In this document: one piece after another, positions 31,006 to 41,232 of the stretch
Position numbering within the stretch: the first letter of the stretch is position 1
Layout of the letters: each line of letters starts with the position of its first letter
Source: Dama dama
Taxonomy: Eukaryota > Chordata > Mammalia > Artiodactyla > Cervidae
DNA: 64,000 nucleotides
Direction: 5' to 3'
Assembly: GCF_033118175.1 (NCBI RefSeq)
Contig: NC_083701.1
Span: 15,891,501-15,955,500 of the forward strand
The notes under the pieces: generated by a model
What the model was told of the DNA's origin: nothing
What the model saw: the letters and a program-made list of their open reading frames with translations, nothing else
Database searches by the model: none
Translations under genes and position numbers: made by a program

Positions 31006-33494
31006 GCCTGGCCCTTGAGAAGAGTTTGATTAAAGTTGGCGACTGCTGCTATGTATAGCTGGAGCAGAGAAGGTACCATTCCTGAGCCATGGAAAGGTTA
31101 TGGTCACCTCTCTGTGACAGCATGGGGCCGTATAATGTAAAGAGGCTAAGGAGGGTATGCTTATTACTACCATGATTATGGGCCAGGCAGGGCCACCCAG
31201 GAACCTTCCTCAGGTGTTTATACATTTCAAGGGGGTGGAGACAGGAATGGAGGGCCAGGGGAGGCTTTGCTCCTGATATGGACATTTTTCTTAGCTTCTT
31301 CCAAACACAGAGGATGGGATTTGAATTCTTAAAGGGTTGATGTCATAAGTCGCTTTCTGAGTACACTTCCCAATACTCACATCTAGGAGGGGGCACTATA
31401 AATCCGGCCTTTGCAGGGGTTTTCAGGGGTCACCCCAAGGTGCGTTATTTCTGGTGAACTGAATTATACTGGCCGATTCCCCAAGAGATGGAATACCGGC
31501 AGCACACCAGCTTAACGTTTACTCTCTCCCGCATGACATCGCCTGAGGCCATGGCTAGAATCAGAGGTTCCAGTCCCGCTACTGATGAAGCAGGGGTAGC
31601 CTTGAGCAAATCAGTCACCTTTCTTCAATGTGTATAAGCCCAGCTTTGTGCTAGACGCTGCAGAGTTCAAAGCAAAATATAAGACAAGTTCCTCTCCTGG
31701 AGAGCAGGGCTGCCATGCACAGTTGTGCAGGTTGGAAACTGCCCAAGCCATTTAGCCAAGAGAGAATAGGGGCTCAAGTCCATCCTTCACTCTGTCACAT
31801 GGGTCAGACCCGTGCCATTGCAAAAAGGTGCTATATAGGCTGGTGGTACCTTCCTTGAGAAGGTCATGTCTGGCTACTGACACAGAAATATAAATAAAAA
31901 CTGCATTTCCTTCTAACATGAAAGCAAATCATTCCATTTTCTCATATGTAGGGTAGCTGAGAAAACCAAATAAGAGAATAGAGATGAAAACACTTTGTGA
32001 TGACATATAAAACAGAGTACAGCTCTAATGATACCACAGCGTAATCATCTTTTGCAAACTAGCTGTGTGACCTTGGGGAAATCACTCACCCTCTCTGGGC
32101 TTCATTTTTCTTATGTAAAATGAATCAGTATCCCAGGTAATTCTGATGCTTGTAATCAGCAGGCTTGTCGATAAAACACTGGTCCCTTCCAGGTGCAACC
32201 TCCTCTGAACCTAAACCTCAGCATGCTGTAGCAGACAGAAGTTATGCTCGGGGGGATGATTAGACGGCCAGGAAATAATGTCATGATCCCAAACCTGAAT
32301 GCAGTGACCTTACAGGCACTTGGCAGCCGTGGTTTTGTAGTTCTGTCCCTGAGCTGAACGGCTGGCTCTGGACACTCACCAATTACACCCGAAGCTCATA
32401 GGTCATTCTGGCTGGGCTGACACCGCCTCTTATCCTAACTGAAAGCTAGGACCAACAGGCCCTAACAGGTTCCCCCTTGGTCTTGTTGTAAACACAAGTC
32501 AGTAAATGTCAAAACAAGCCTCTGTCCAACCTAGAAATTCTTAGTCATCAATAGGCTATAAACACCCTTGGTCAGAATTCACTGTTTGTACATTGACCTG
32601 TTTAGTTCCTGACTTCCTCCTCTGACTCACTTGTCAAACATCTACTGAGCCCGGCCTCTGTGTCAGGTACTGCGCTAGGGGTCTGGAATATGGAAAAGAA
32701 TAACAGGAGAGAATAGAAATCCCCCCATCCCCAAACACACCCACTAGTGCATAAACCACTGTCTGGAAACCAAGCGGTATTTCAGGCTGGGAATCTTTTT
32801 TTGGGCTAGTAGGTTCCAAATGTGCCAAGTGCCATCTTCAACTGTGGTCTGCGTCCTAGGAAAAATAAGCCCACTTAGGTAATGGGAAGCATCCAAAAGG
32901 GAGAAGAAACTCATTAACTTAGGAAAAAAATGCAGCAGGGTTTCCCTGCAGGGACTAGCATTGTGTTTCGTGGACATAAGTCAGAACATTCTGCAGCTGC
33001 CCATGTACATTCCCCTCTCCTGTTCCAATTGAAGTTTCGGTCTTACTGTCTGTAGGCTTGTCTGAAAGCCCAGTGGGGCTGACAGCGGTTGAAACAGGAA
33101 CCACAGAGGCTGGACTGCTCAGTCCGTGACTATCAGATCTCAACCATAATGTTGCTCTAAGCCAGGCAGGGTTTCTTTGCCCTAGATTCCTAATTATTTG
33201 TAAAACAAACCTTTAGGTTCTCAAATGCCTCTTCCACTGATGGGAAGGTTGGGAGAAAGGCAGGGCGCGCTCTTTCCTCTTTGGTAATGGAATGGGCATG
33301 GCTAGAAGTGAATTGGGGAGAAAGTTTAGTTAACACCTACTGTATGCTCTTTACAATAGCCTTGTAACGAGCAATGCTTGTACTAGTTTCCCAAATGAAG
33401 AAATTGCTGCCATGGTAGATTTGTCTGATTTGCCCAAACTCATACACCCAATTATTTAAAAAAAAAAAAAAGAAAGAAAAACCCATCAGTTGCT
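31006..33494. other. Repeat-poor intergenic interval
   Basis: About 2.5 kb without any ruminant-specific SINE or LINE. The only recognisable repeat is a short MIR core at about 32050-32150 (AGCTGTGTGACCTTGGGGAA). No gene is recognised. It could hold regulatory sequence, but nothing in it identifies a specific element. Confidence 0.5.
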
Positions 33495-33745
33495 GGTAAA
33501 TTAACAGCTACCAGTATTGAGCTCTTCTCATGAATTAGGCCTGCACTAAGCACTTTTACAGATATTAATTTATTTATGTTTCCAAATAACTCTATAAGAT
33601 GGCAATACTATTATCCCCATTTTAAAGATGAGAAAACTGAGGTTTAGTTAGGTTGAAAACTTGTCCAAGGTCATACAACTAGAAGTGTGGAAGAGAAATT
33701 CGAACTTTAGTCATAGAACTACAATTCAGAGATCCTAGACTCTTG
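33495..33745 (-). repeat. MIR SINE, antisense
   Basis: Reversed MIR: GTATTGAGCTCTTCTCATGA, ATTATCCCCATTTTAAAGATG, ACTTGTCCAAGGTCATACAAC, AAATTCGAACTTTAG. Confidence 0.75.
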
Positions 33746-34914
33746 GCAAGCTGAGCTTGAAACTCTGCTGTGTGGAGGAGCAGATTTAATCAGATTGAGA
33801 AAAATAGAAACAACGAAACAAAACACCTGTTAAATGAAAGCAACTAGTGGACTAGCTTAATACACTTATCCCTTATTTCAGGTCTAGACTTTCAATATCT
33901 GAACTGAAGTTCATGGACAGATGATTGAAGATAGGTTAGTTGTACTGCTAATCAAAGAGCTCTTTCTGGAAAACAACAGCTTCCATACTGGGCCAACTAT
34001 CAGCTGTGGGTCTGATTCAGAAGAGAGCCCCTTGGTGCCATGAAGATCACTACTGAAATATTCTTCCTGGAACTGGCAAATAAAATAAAGCCAAAGTTTA
34101 TGAGAGAGAGAGAGAAAAAACCCTCCACTGAGTACAGAGTTGCACTGAAGAAAAGATGTTGGATTTGGTCTCTACCCAAATTGGCTAGGGGGGAAATAGA
34201 CAAGCAATTCTAACAGCAGTGATATAATTGCTAATATATCAACAAGCAAATCCTGAAAGAGCCCAGAAGAAGAAATGCTGATATTCAAGGATAAAACTGA
34301 AAGGTGTCACTAAAAGATGATGTTAGTTGACATGTAATATTTTCTTGTTTTAGACTGAGCAGTGGGTGTGCCTCCCAGCACCCATGACCCTTCCCCACTA
34401 GATAGCAGCCCTGAGTTCTGGTTGGTGCCGATCCAATCCCCAGGTTAGCTTCAGGTCCTGGCCGCAGACCCCGGAGATCCCCTGCCCATTGCCCCAGTTT
34501 AAAGCTGAGCACACGATCTGTGCTGATCTAACCACAGGAAAGCCAGGACTTCTGTTTGCTGGTTTCGAGCTGAGAACACTCTTCCTCTTTTTCTGGTGAC
34601 ACTTATCCACAAGGCCAGGAAACTCTGCCACATTTTTGCTCCTGGGGTAGCTAGCCTAAAGCAAGACAGCACAAGGAGGACCGCTAAACCGAGAGAGCTA
34701 CGGAGACATGGAGCTGGAGCCCAGGTCCGCAGCCTACACACTTCTGGGTATCTTTAAGGCCAAACCAATGAATTGCCTTGATTGCTTTCGCCATTTAGAG
34801 TTGGGTTTTCTTTTGTCACCCAAAGCATTCTAGCTGATTCAAAGTTTGTTTTTCAAAATGTACAGATATACTCACGAAGTGTTTTACACCTGATATAATC
34901 AAGATCAAGTATCT
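33746..34914. other. Intergenic; short GA tract
   Basis: A GAGAGAGAGAGAG run lies at 34101-34115. Minus-strand open frames at 34285-34741 overlap in different frames, with no recognisable domain. Confidence 0.45.
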
Positions 34915-35470
34915 GTTGGGAAGGGAGGGGTCCTCTGGTTTCACGACAGAAAAACTAGCCCAAACTAACAAGCAGAGATAGAATTTATTAGCTCAAGAAC
35001 ACAAGTAGTCAGTGAAGAAACTGGGCTTCAGGCAAAGCTGAATACAGGAGTTCAGACAAAGTCACGGAGCTCAGCTTTTCCGCATTTCCCTGCTCAGCTC
35101 TGCCCTCCTCCATGGGACAGCCTTGTCCTTAGACACCAACTTCCTTCCCAGTTGCAATCTAGCTCTTAAGACCTCTCATGGTCAAGTCCAGTGGGAACTG
35201 GAGACCACATCTTTGGAGTTGTTCAAGCAAACTCCTGGTGGGGTGGGGGTTGGGCGGGGGTGGTGTCTCTGTTTGGGCCTTGACTTGAGCCCTGTTCCCA
35301 CTTCTGGACCAAACCCTGTGGCCAGAAGAGTGATCCTCCCCATGATTCATGGCTGGAGGGTCATCTCCATGCAAAGCATGTGGCCGACAGTGGGAGTGGG
35401 TATTTCCCCTGAAACTAAATCAAGCAACTGGGGAAAGAGGCAACAAAACAACAGATGTCCCTGACAGCTC
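34915..35470 (-). repeat. Ancient LTR-like repeat, antisense, family unassigned
   Basis: Minus-strand reading has a plausible polyadenylation signal (TTTATT on +, about 34984-34989), and the body contains GATCCTCCCCATGATTCATG and ACAACAGATGTCCCTGACA (on +), as seen in a mammalian-wide LTR-like family. A GGGGTGGGGGTTGGGCGGGG stretch at 35240-35260 is G-quadruplex-prone on the + strand. Confidence 0.42.
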
Positions 35471-35719
35471 ACTTGAAAACGCCTCTCGGCCAACATTCCT
35501 AAAATAACGTGGATTCACAACAGGTGGATTTCACAGAAAAGCTTGTTAGTCATGGCTCAGAAGTCCTCTCCTGCATTTGCTAACCTAAAACCAGACAAGT
35601 TTCTGTGAGATTTTTGTTCTTCTTCCATGATGTGCATTCGTTGTTTCAACTAATGTTTTCTTTTTTTTCTTTTTTTAACCTGAGACAAATCTTTTCTTCA
35701 ACTAATGTTTTCTGAGCAC
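35471..35719. other. Intergenic, nothing recognised
   Basis: Short unassigned stretch with a T-rich run at 35658-35678. Confidence 0.4.
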
Positions 35720-36130
35720 CGATGACAATAATGGTAATAGTGATCATGCTTCCTAACTACTTACACATATTACATACATTATCTCATTTAATCATTATGT
35801 TAGCTCATCAGGTCTTAAGTAGAGACAGTTTCGCGTCCCTGCGGAACACCGGGCAATGTCTGGAGACAGTTTTGACTGTCACACCTCGAGGAGTACTACA
35901 GGCACCCAGTGTGTGGGGAGTCATGGATACTACCAGACACCCTCTGATGCACAAGACAATCCTTCACAGGAAAGAGTGATCCTGCTCAGAATGTCCACAG
36001 AACCAAGGAAGAAAACCCCTTACAAGCTCACAATGTTGTCCCTGCTCTTATGGATGAAGAAGGAAACTCTGAAAAGCTCAACAACTTGTCCAGGTTCAAG
36101 CAAGTTCAGCAGGGGTGAAGCTGGGTAAAA
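35720..36130 (-). repeat. MIR SINE, antisense, split by a MER58-like element
   Basis: The left part (35720-35830) has ACATTATCTCATTTAATCAT. The right part (about 36000-36130) has GGATGAAGAAGGAAACTCTG and CAACAACTTGTCCAGG. The intervening block is a separate DNA transposon. Confidence 0.58.
35840..35998. repeat. MER58-like hAT element
   Basis: GGCAATGTCTGGAGACAGTT, TTTGACTGTCACACCTCG, GGAGTACTACAGGCACCCAG, TGCACAAGACAATCC and CTGCTCAGAATGTCCA parallel MER58-type consensus blocks. Confidence 0.6.
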
Positions 36131-36199
36131 TCCCAAAGAACTTGCTTTTACCTAGTGATTGCCAGTCTTGTAAATGGAACGCAGTGTCTCTCCACCCTG

Positions 36200-36295
36200 C
36201 CCTCACCCATGGTAAATTCTGGTTCAGTGGGCCAGGGCCCCCAGGAATTAGTTTAACAGGATCACAGGTGATGCAAATATAAGCAGCTAACTGAA
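36200..36295. repeat. MER5A-like fragment
   Basis: GGTAAATTCTGGTTCAGTGG, GGGCCCCCAGGAATTAG and CAGGTGATGCAAATA resemble one half of MER5A. Short and diverged. Confidence 0.42.
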
Positions 36296-36755
36296 GAGCA
36301 TTTGGAGGCCCCTGCAAGGCACTACACACACCTATGCAACACACAGCAAAGATGTAGCACACAGCCAAGTCAACAGACTCATGGCAACTTTGAGCTGCAG
36401 TGTGATGAATGCCTAATGATGGGGATTTCACTCCTCTAGCCTTTGCTCCTGCATCCCCTCTGCTCAGAAGTCCTTTCTCTCTCTCTTTGCAAGCTATTCA
36501 TCCTCTGGCACATCTAGAATGCTTTCCTGACCTCCACCTCCATGGTCCATTTTAGATGCTCTTTGTGGTCCCAGAACACCCTGAAGAGAATTCTACTATC
36601 CCACTCACCACATTGTACCATAATTAGGGATTTACCTGGCTTTCGAATTCCCTAGACTGTAAGTTGCTTGAGAACAGACCCCACATCTATGTGCAGAGCC
36701 CTGTGCCTGGCTGTAGGCTATTTGTCCACTATTCCTCTTTGCCATTTGTCTATTC

Positions 36756-37188
36756 CAGGAGTCAGCAAACTTCCGTCAAGTGTCAGATAGTAAATATTTT
36801 AGGCTTTGCAGGTCATGTCTTACCACGGCTCCTAAACTCTGTTGTTGTAGCACAAAAATAGCCATAGACAATATGTAGAAGGTCGAACCTGAGTTCCAGT
36901 AAAATTTTATTTTCAAAACGAGGCAGTAGGCCAGATTCAGCTGTGGGCCATAGTTTGATGTTGTTGTTTAGTTGCTAAGTCACGTTTGACTCTTTTCGAC
37001 CCCATGGACTATAGGCCACCAGGTTCCTCTGTCCACGGGATTTCCCACACAAGAATACTGGAGTGGTTTGCCATTTCCTTCTCCAGGGAATCTTCCTGAC
37101 CTAGAGATCAAACCCATGTCTCCTGCATTGACAGACAGATTCTTTACCACTGAGCCACCAGGAAAGCCCTGTAGTTTGCTAATTCCTG
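36756..37188. mobile_element. MER20-type hAT-Charlie element split by a Bov-tA
   Basis: Terminal inverted repeats CAGGAGTCAGCAAACT at the left and AGTTTGCTAATTCCTG at the right. The body has CAGATAGTAAATATTTTAGG, TTTGCAGGTCATGTC, ATAGCCATAGACAATATG and GTAAAATTTTATTTTC. An 8-base target duplication, GTCTATTC (36748-36755) and GTCTATTA (37189-37196), fits hAT transposition. Interrupted at 36958-37171. Confidence 0.85.
36958..37171 (-). mobile_element. Bov-tA-type SINE, antisense, inside MER20
   Basis: Starts ATGTTGTTGTTTAGTTGC (reversed tail) and ends GAGCCACCAGGAAAGCCC (reversed head). TAGTTTG flanks it (36951-36957 and 37172-37178), and the two MER20 halves join across it. Confidence 0.92.
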
Positions 37189-37196
37189 GTCTATTA

Positions 37197-38189
37197 TAAT
37201 AGCCACTCCTCCATTGGTAAGTCCTCACTTTTAGCCATGCACACTGCAGTTCAACCATCTCCAAAACATAGCGATACTTCCCAGCCTCCCCTACAGCCAC
37301 ATGTGGCCATGTGAATAGGTTCTAGCAAATGAGATGCAGGTGGAAACATTATTTGGGATTTCTTGGAAGGCTGTTTCAAAGGGCTGATTCATTTGGGAAG
37401 GGCCTCTTTCTGCACCCCCCACCCCACCCTGCTCTTCCTCCTTCTTCCATCCTATGAAGGGCTCTAGCAGCTGTCCTGGACCATGAGGTGGCCTTGAGGA
37501 AGAAGCCACAAGCTAGGAGGGAGGAGCAGAAAGACAGGGACCTGAGCCCCTGATGACACCACAGAGCCTCCATACTTGTCCTGCATGGCCAACGTGTAGA
37601 TCTGGACATGAGAGAGATAAACTTCTGTCTTGTGCAAGCTACCACGTATGTTTCTATTACTATATGCAGTAGAACATAATCTTATCTGCGTGCTAACCCA
37701 TGGAAACACTCAACAAATATTTGACGAGTGAAAGGAATGCCCAAAGCATAAAGGAGCACCCCAGAGGAAATGAATTCTGCTGGGGGGTGGGTGGGGAGCC
37801 ATGGAAACAAACAAACAGCAGGGCCCCCTCAGGTTTTTCCGAGGTTAAGCACCCGGATGACTCAAGTGTCTGGCCAGTTCCTCTTGCTGCTGCTCTTCCT
37901 CCCCACGAGGGACTTTCCTTTTATAGTACCTCCCATCAACTGCTTTATCTTCTGGGGCATCCTTCCGCACCAAGATTATCTGTTGCAGAGAATTCAGTTT
38001 CCTGCAAGAGAAAGCACTATCCCTTGTTGTTGGAGAAGGGTTTTTACTACTAGACACCAAGGGGACACAGCCTGGAGAATCCCCAAAACAACAAGAAGAG
38101 GGACATCTAAGAGACTGAGGAAATGTAACAGGCCCTTATGTCATGATTTGTTTGCCTTACAAGTCAGTACTTGGGTGGCACAGAGGGAA
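37197..38189. other. Intergenic; degenerate old repeat in the first half
   Basis: 37250-37690 includes CCCCTACAGCCACATGTGGCC, GACCATGAGGTGGCCTTGAG and GAGATAAACTTCTGTCTTG, a pattern of an old mammalian LTR or DNA element I cannot name. Open frames around 37700-38219 lack domains. Confidence 0.4.
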
Positions 38190-38355
38190 AAGCCTGGCTT
38201 TGGCATCAGGCAACCTTGAACTTGAGCAGTGATTCGGTCACTTAGCAGTATGGCATTGGCCAAGTCATGTCCTTGAGTTCCCCCAACTACAAAGTAAATG
38301 AATAACAATGTTCTCATAGCAATCTTCTGAAAATTAAATAATGAAAGAGTGCCTA
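38190..38355 (+). repeat. MIR SINE, sense
   Basis: GGCTTTGGCATCAGGCAACC, GCATTGGCCAAGTCATGTCC, CCCAACTACAAAGTAAATG, GAAAATTAAATAATGAAAG in MIR order. Confidence 0.6.
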
Positions 38356-39541
38356 CCTTAAAGAAGGGGGCCAAATGATAGTTCAGAGACATCTCTGCCT
38401 GTCATCCTGACCATCCAGACAGAGGCGCCAGAATGGTAATTGGGATTTGGGTGGATCCCTGGCTTTGGAAGGGCAAAATCTTCCAGCCTTCAAACCTCAC
38501 ACTTCCTTCCTCTCCTCTGTTCTGAACCGGCCCTCAAACAACTGTACTTCCCTTTAACCCCCTTCCCTGCTTTAAAGCGATAGCAGGGGGAAAAAAAATC
38601 CAATTTTTTTTTCCCAACATTATTTCAGCCCCACTGAAGTCCCATGTGAATGTCCAGTACCTCAAGGACACTTGCAATGTCACACTGGCCTCACACTTTC
38701 ACTTTCTGATGAACGTGGCCTTGACACATCTCCAACTGAGTAAGTGGTCGAACCTGGAGGCTCTTTCCATAAAGGTGGCTTACAAATGCAAAATAGTCCA
38801 CATCCCCGGAGATGTCTGTAAAAGCTATTATAGCCATGCCGGAGAAATGAGCAATCCAAAAAAAGCTGCCAGCAAGGAACAGGATCCCGCTGCATTCACT
38901 GTGTGTGAATTGGGTTCCTAGAGCAGCTTGTTCACAAGCCTGTAAACTTAGCGCCGCTGCCTGTAAATGGTGTCAAGGAGAAGTGGGTGATCTTCAGAGA
39001 GAGGGTAGCGAAGGGGACCCTCAGGCGATGGCTATTTGGAAACATTCTGGACAGAGCCTCTTACAAGGGGAAATAAAAACAACACACCCAAAGGGAAAGA
39101 GGAGTGAATAATGGATATAGGTCTGAGTGAGAAGTAAGCAAACGATCTTTCTTTACTTTTTTTTCCTAGCACCTGTTGAAACAAATGTACCTTTTCATCC
39201 TACAGGACGTCCAAATATAACAAAAGACATGTTATACAGTAGGTAAATACAAACATAAGTCTAGTGGGGGTAGGGTGGACAAATGACTGTGTGTAGTAAA
39301 GTCTTTCTCTTAGATTATTAATGATAACTTGGAATAAACTCAATCAGGGACACTGGATAGTATTAACTCCCAGTGTATATGGGATGTTGTGTTAGACCCT
39401 GTACAGATGAAATATTAATAGAAGCCGTTCTTTCAATCTTCATTCATTCCATGAAGACCAGTTTAGGTACTCAGCTTTGAGGTAGGTGCTGGGAATTCAG
39501 TGGGGCACAAATGGCTGTGGCCTTTTCCCATATATGATTAT
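38356..39541. other. Repeat-poor intergenic interval
   Basis: No ruminant SINE. A poly-A/poly-T pair lies at 38591-38613. No coding signal. A plus-strand frame at 38646-38921 is unrecognised. Confidence 0.45.
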
Positions 39542-39740
39542 CAAAATATTTATTTATTAATTTATGTATTTGGCTGTGACAGGTCTTAGTCAAGGCATGC
39601 AGGATCTTTGATCTTCCTCATGGCATGAGAATTCCCAGCTGTGGTATGTGGGATCTAGTTCCCTGACCAGGGATTGAACCCCAGGCCCTCTGCATTGGAA
39701 GCACAGAATCTTAGCCACTGGACTACCACCAGCGAAGTCC
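39542..39740 (-). mobile_element. CHR-type SINE, antisense
   Basis: Reversed tail TATTTATTTATTAATTTATG, reversed head ACTACCACCAGCGAAGTCC. A local duplication of the GCATG(C)AGGATC-like segment makes it longer than the shortest CHR copies. Confidence 0.85.
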
Positions 39741-39784
39741 CATCCATATAAAATTGATGTTGCAGAGGGTAGAGTTGTAGCCAT

Positions 39785-40005
39785 GAGCAGTACAGGTTCA
39801 AATCACCTGTGAAAAGTCCTGGTTCCATCTTACCAGCTGCATGATCTTGAACAAGGTTACCCTAACACTGCCATATCTCAGTTTCCCCATCTACAAAAAG
39901 GAGGTGCTACTGGCCTCTAGCTCACGGGGTCACAGTAAGGATCAAATGAGATAATAGCCATGATGTACTCAGAACATTGTCTGCCAGTAAGCATGCTTTA
40001 GCTGT
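39785..40005 (+). repeat. MIR SINE, sense
   Basis: AGTCCTGGTTCCATCTTACC, AGCTGCATGATCTTGAACAAG, ATCTCAGTTTCCCCATCTAC, GGATCAAATGAGATAATAG. Confidence 0.72.
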
Positions 40006-40325
40006 TTTTGTTGTTTTTATTACTGTTGGCAGAGGGGCTGAGCAGGCTAGCCTTGGGCAAGTAATGACAAATGCCTTAGAACTATGAAGGAGAGGGGTAG
40101 GGCTGCATGTATTGGAAACACCGAGAGAAACTGATCTAGGAGGTGGATGTGCAGTTGGTGGCAGAGTCTAGACTAGGACCCAGGCTCCCAGGTTTTGATT
40201 GAGCTTCTTTTCTCCTGATGGAAACTTACTCAGAACACAACTACAGTGGAACTCTGATCCTCAAACCAAAATACAAAAGCCAGTACACTATTGTAACAGA
40301 CATTAGTCTCATCTATAGCATGGTC
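40006..40325. other. Intergenic, nothing recognised
   Basis: Unassigned sequence, no coding signal. Confidence 0.4.
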
Positions 40326-40515
40326 GGGCTTCCCAGGTGGTACTAGCGATAAAGAACCTGCTCGCCAATGCAGGAGACATAAGAGACACAGGTTTGATCC
40401 CTGGGGTGGGAAGATCCCCTGGAGTAGGAAATGGCAACCCACTCCAGTACTCTTTCCTGGAGAATCCCATGGACAGAGGAGCCTGGGGTCACAAAGAGTC
40501 AGACATAGCATGGCC
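40326..40515 (+). mobile_element. Bov-tA-type SINE
   Basis: GGGCTTCCCAGGTGGTACTAG head, GGTTTGATCCCTGGGGTGGG box B, GAGGAGCCTGGGGTC body with a small internal deletion. ATAGCATGGTC (40315-40325) and ATAGCATGGCC (40505-40515) are a plausible target duplication, implying a truncated 3' end. Confidence 0.9.
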
Positions 40516-40689
40516 AAGCAGCACAAAGGTTTACTGGGGCAAATGGCAACCGGAATTAAAAATCAATGAGTCAGAAGGCAAACTGTAGAGTCCAGTGGGC
40601 CAGGACTCACTCCCTAGCTCCACCACTTGCTGGTTTCATGAACATAAGGAGACTACTTGGCTTCTCCTAAACTTTATTCCGTCAAGGTT

Positions 40690-41228
40690 TGTGCATGGGT
40701 TAGAAAAGAATTTCCAGACATGAGGCAGAGTGAGAGGAGAATAAAGTTTATTACAGTGGGAGACACTGTCTAGTAGCCAGGCTTTATAGCCTAATGATAG
40801 AGAAATCCTACTGGAATGGTGGCATTAGGTGATTGGTTAAGATGCTATAGGGTGGGAAATTGGGTGGGTATTTTATGTAATATAAAATACATTCCCTTGT
40901 GGCTCAGCTGGTAAAGAATCCACCTGCAATGCGGGAGACCTGGGTTCGATCCCTGGGTTGGGATTATCCCCTGGAGAAGGGAAAGGCTACCCACTCCAGT
41001 ATTCTGGCCTGGAGAATTCCATGGATTTTATAGTCTGTGGGGTTGCAAAGAGTCAGACACGACAGTGACTTTCGCTTTCACTTTGTGTAATATAGTCAGG
41101 GAACTGGCCAGTTTAGATCCACAGGCTCTTGGCAACAGTTGCTATGGGGCTTGGTCAGTTCCAGAGATTCTTGTCCTGTAACCTTGGTATAAGGCTCCAC
41201 CCCTGTGACCTTGGTACAGGGCTCCACA
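40690..41228 (-). mobile_element. Solo LTR of an endogenous retrovirus, split by BOV-A2
   Basis: Minus-strand reading starts TGTGGAGCCC (41228) and ends AACCCATGCACA (40690), so the ends are TGTG...CACA. GGTT flanks both sides (40686-40689 and 41229-41232), a 4-base duplication typical of gammaretrovirus-like (class I) insertions. In order on the minus strand: U3 with a 26-base tandem repeat, a CCAAT box (ATTGG on +, 40832-40836), a TATAAA box (TTTATA on +, 40783-40788) and AATAAA (TTTATT on +, 40747-40752). Without the SINE it is about 330 bases. No viral genes remain. Confidence 0.85.
40885..41085 (+). mobile_element. BOV-A2 monomer (second-unit type) inside the LTR
   Basis: TTCCCTTGTGGCTCAGCTGG, GGTTCGATCCCTGGGTTGGG, CTACCCACTCCAGTATTCTGG, and a TTTCGCTTTCACTTTG end. 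TGTAATATA lies at 40876-40884 and 41086-41094. Confidence 0.92.
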
Positions 41229-41232
41229 GGTT

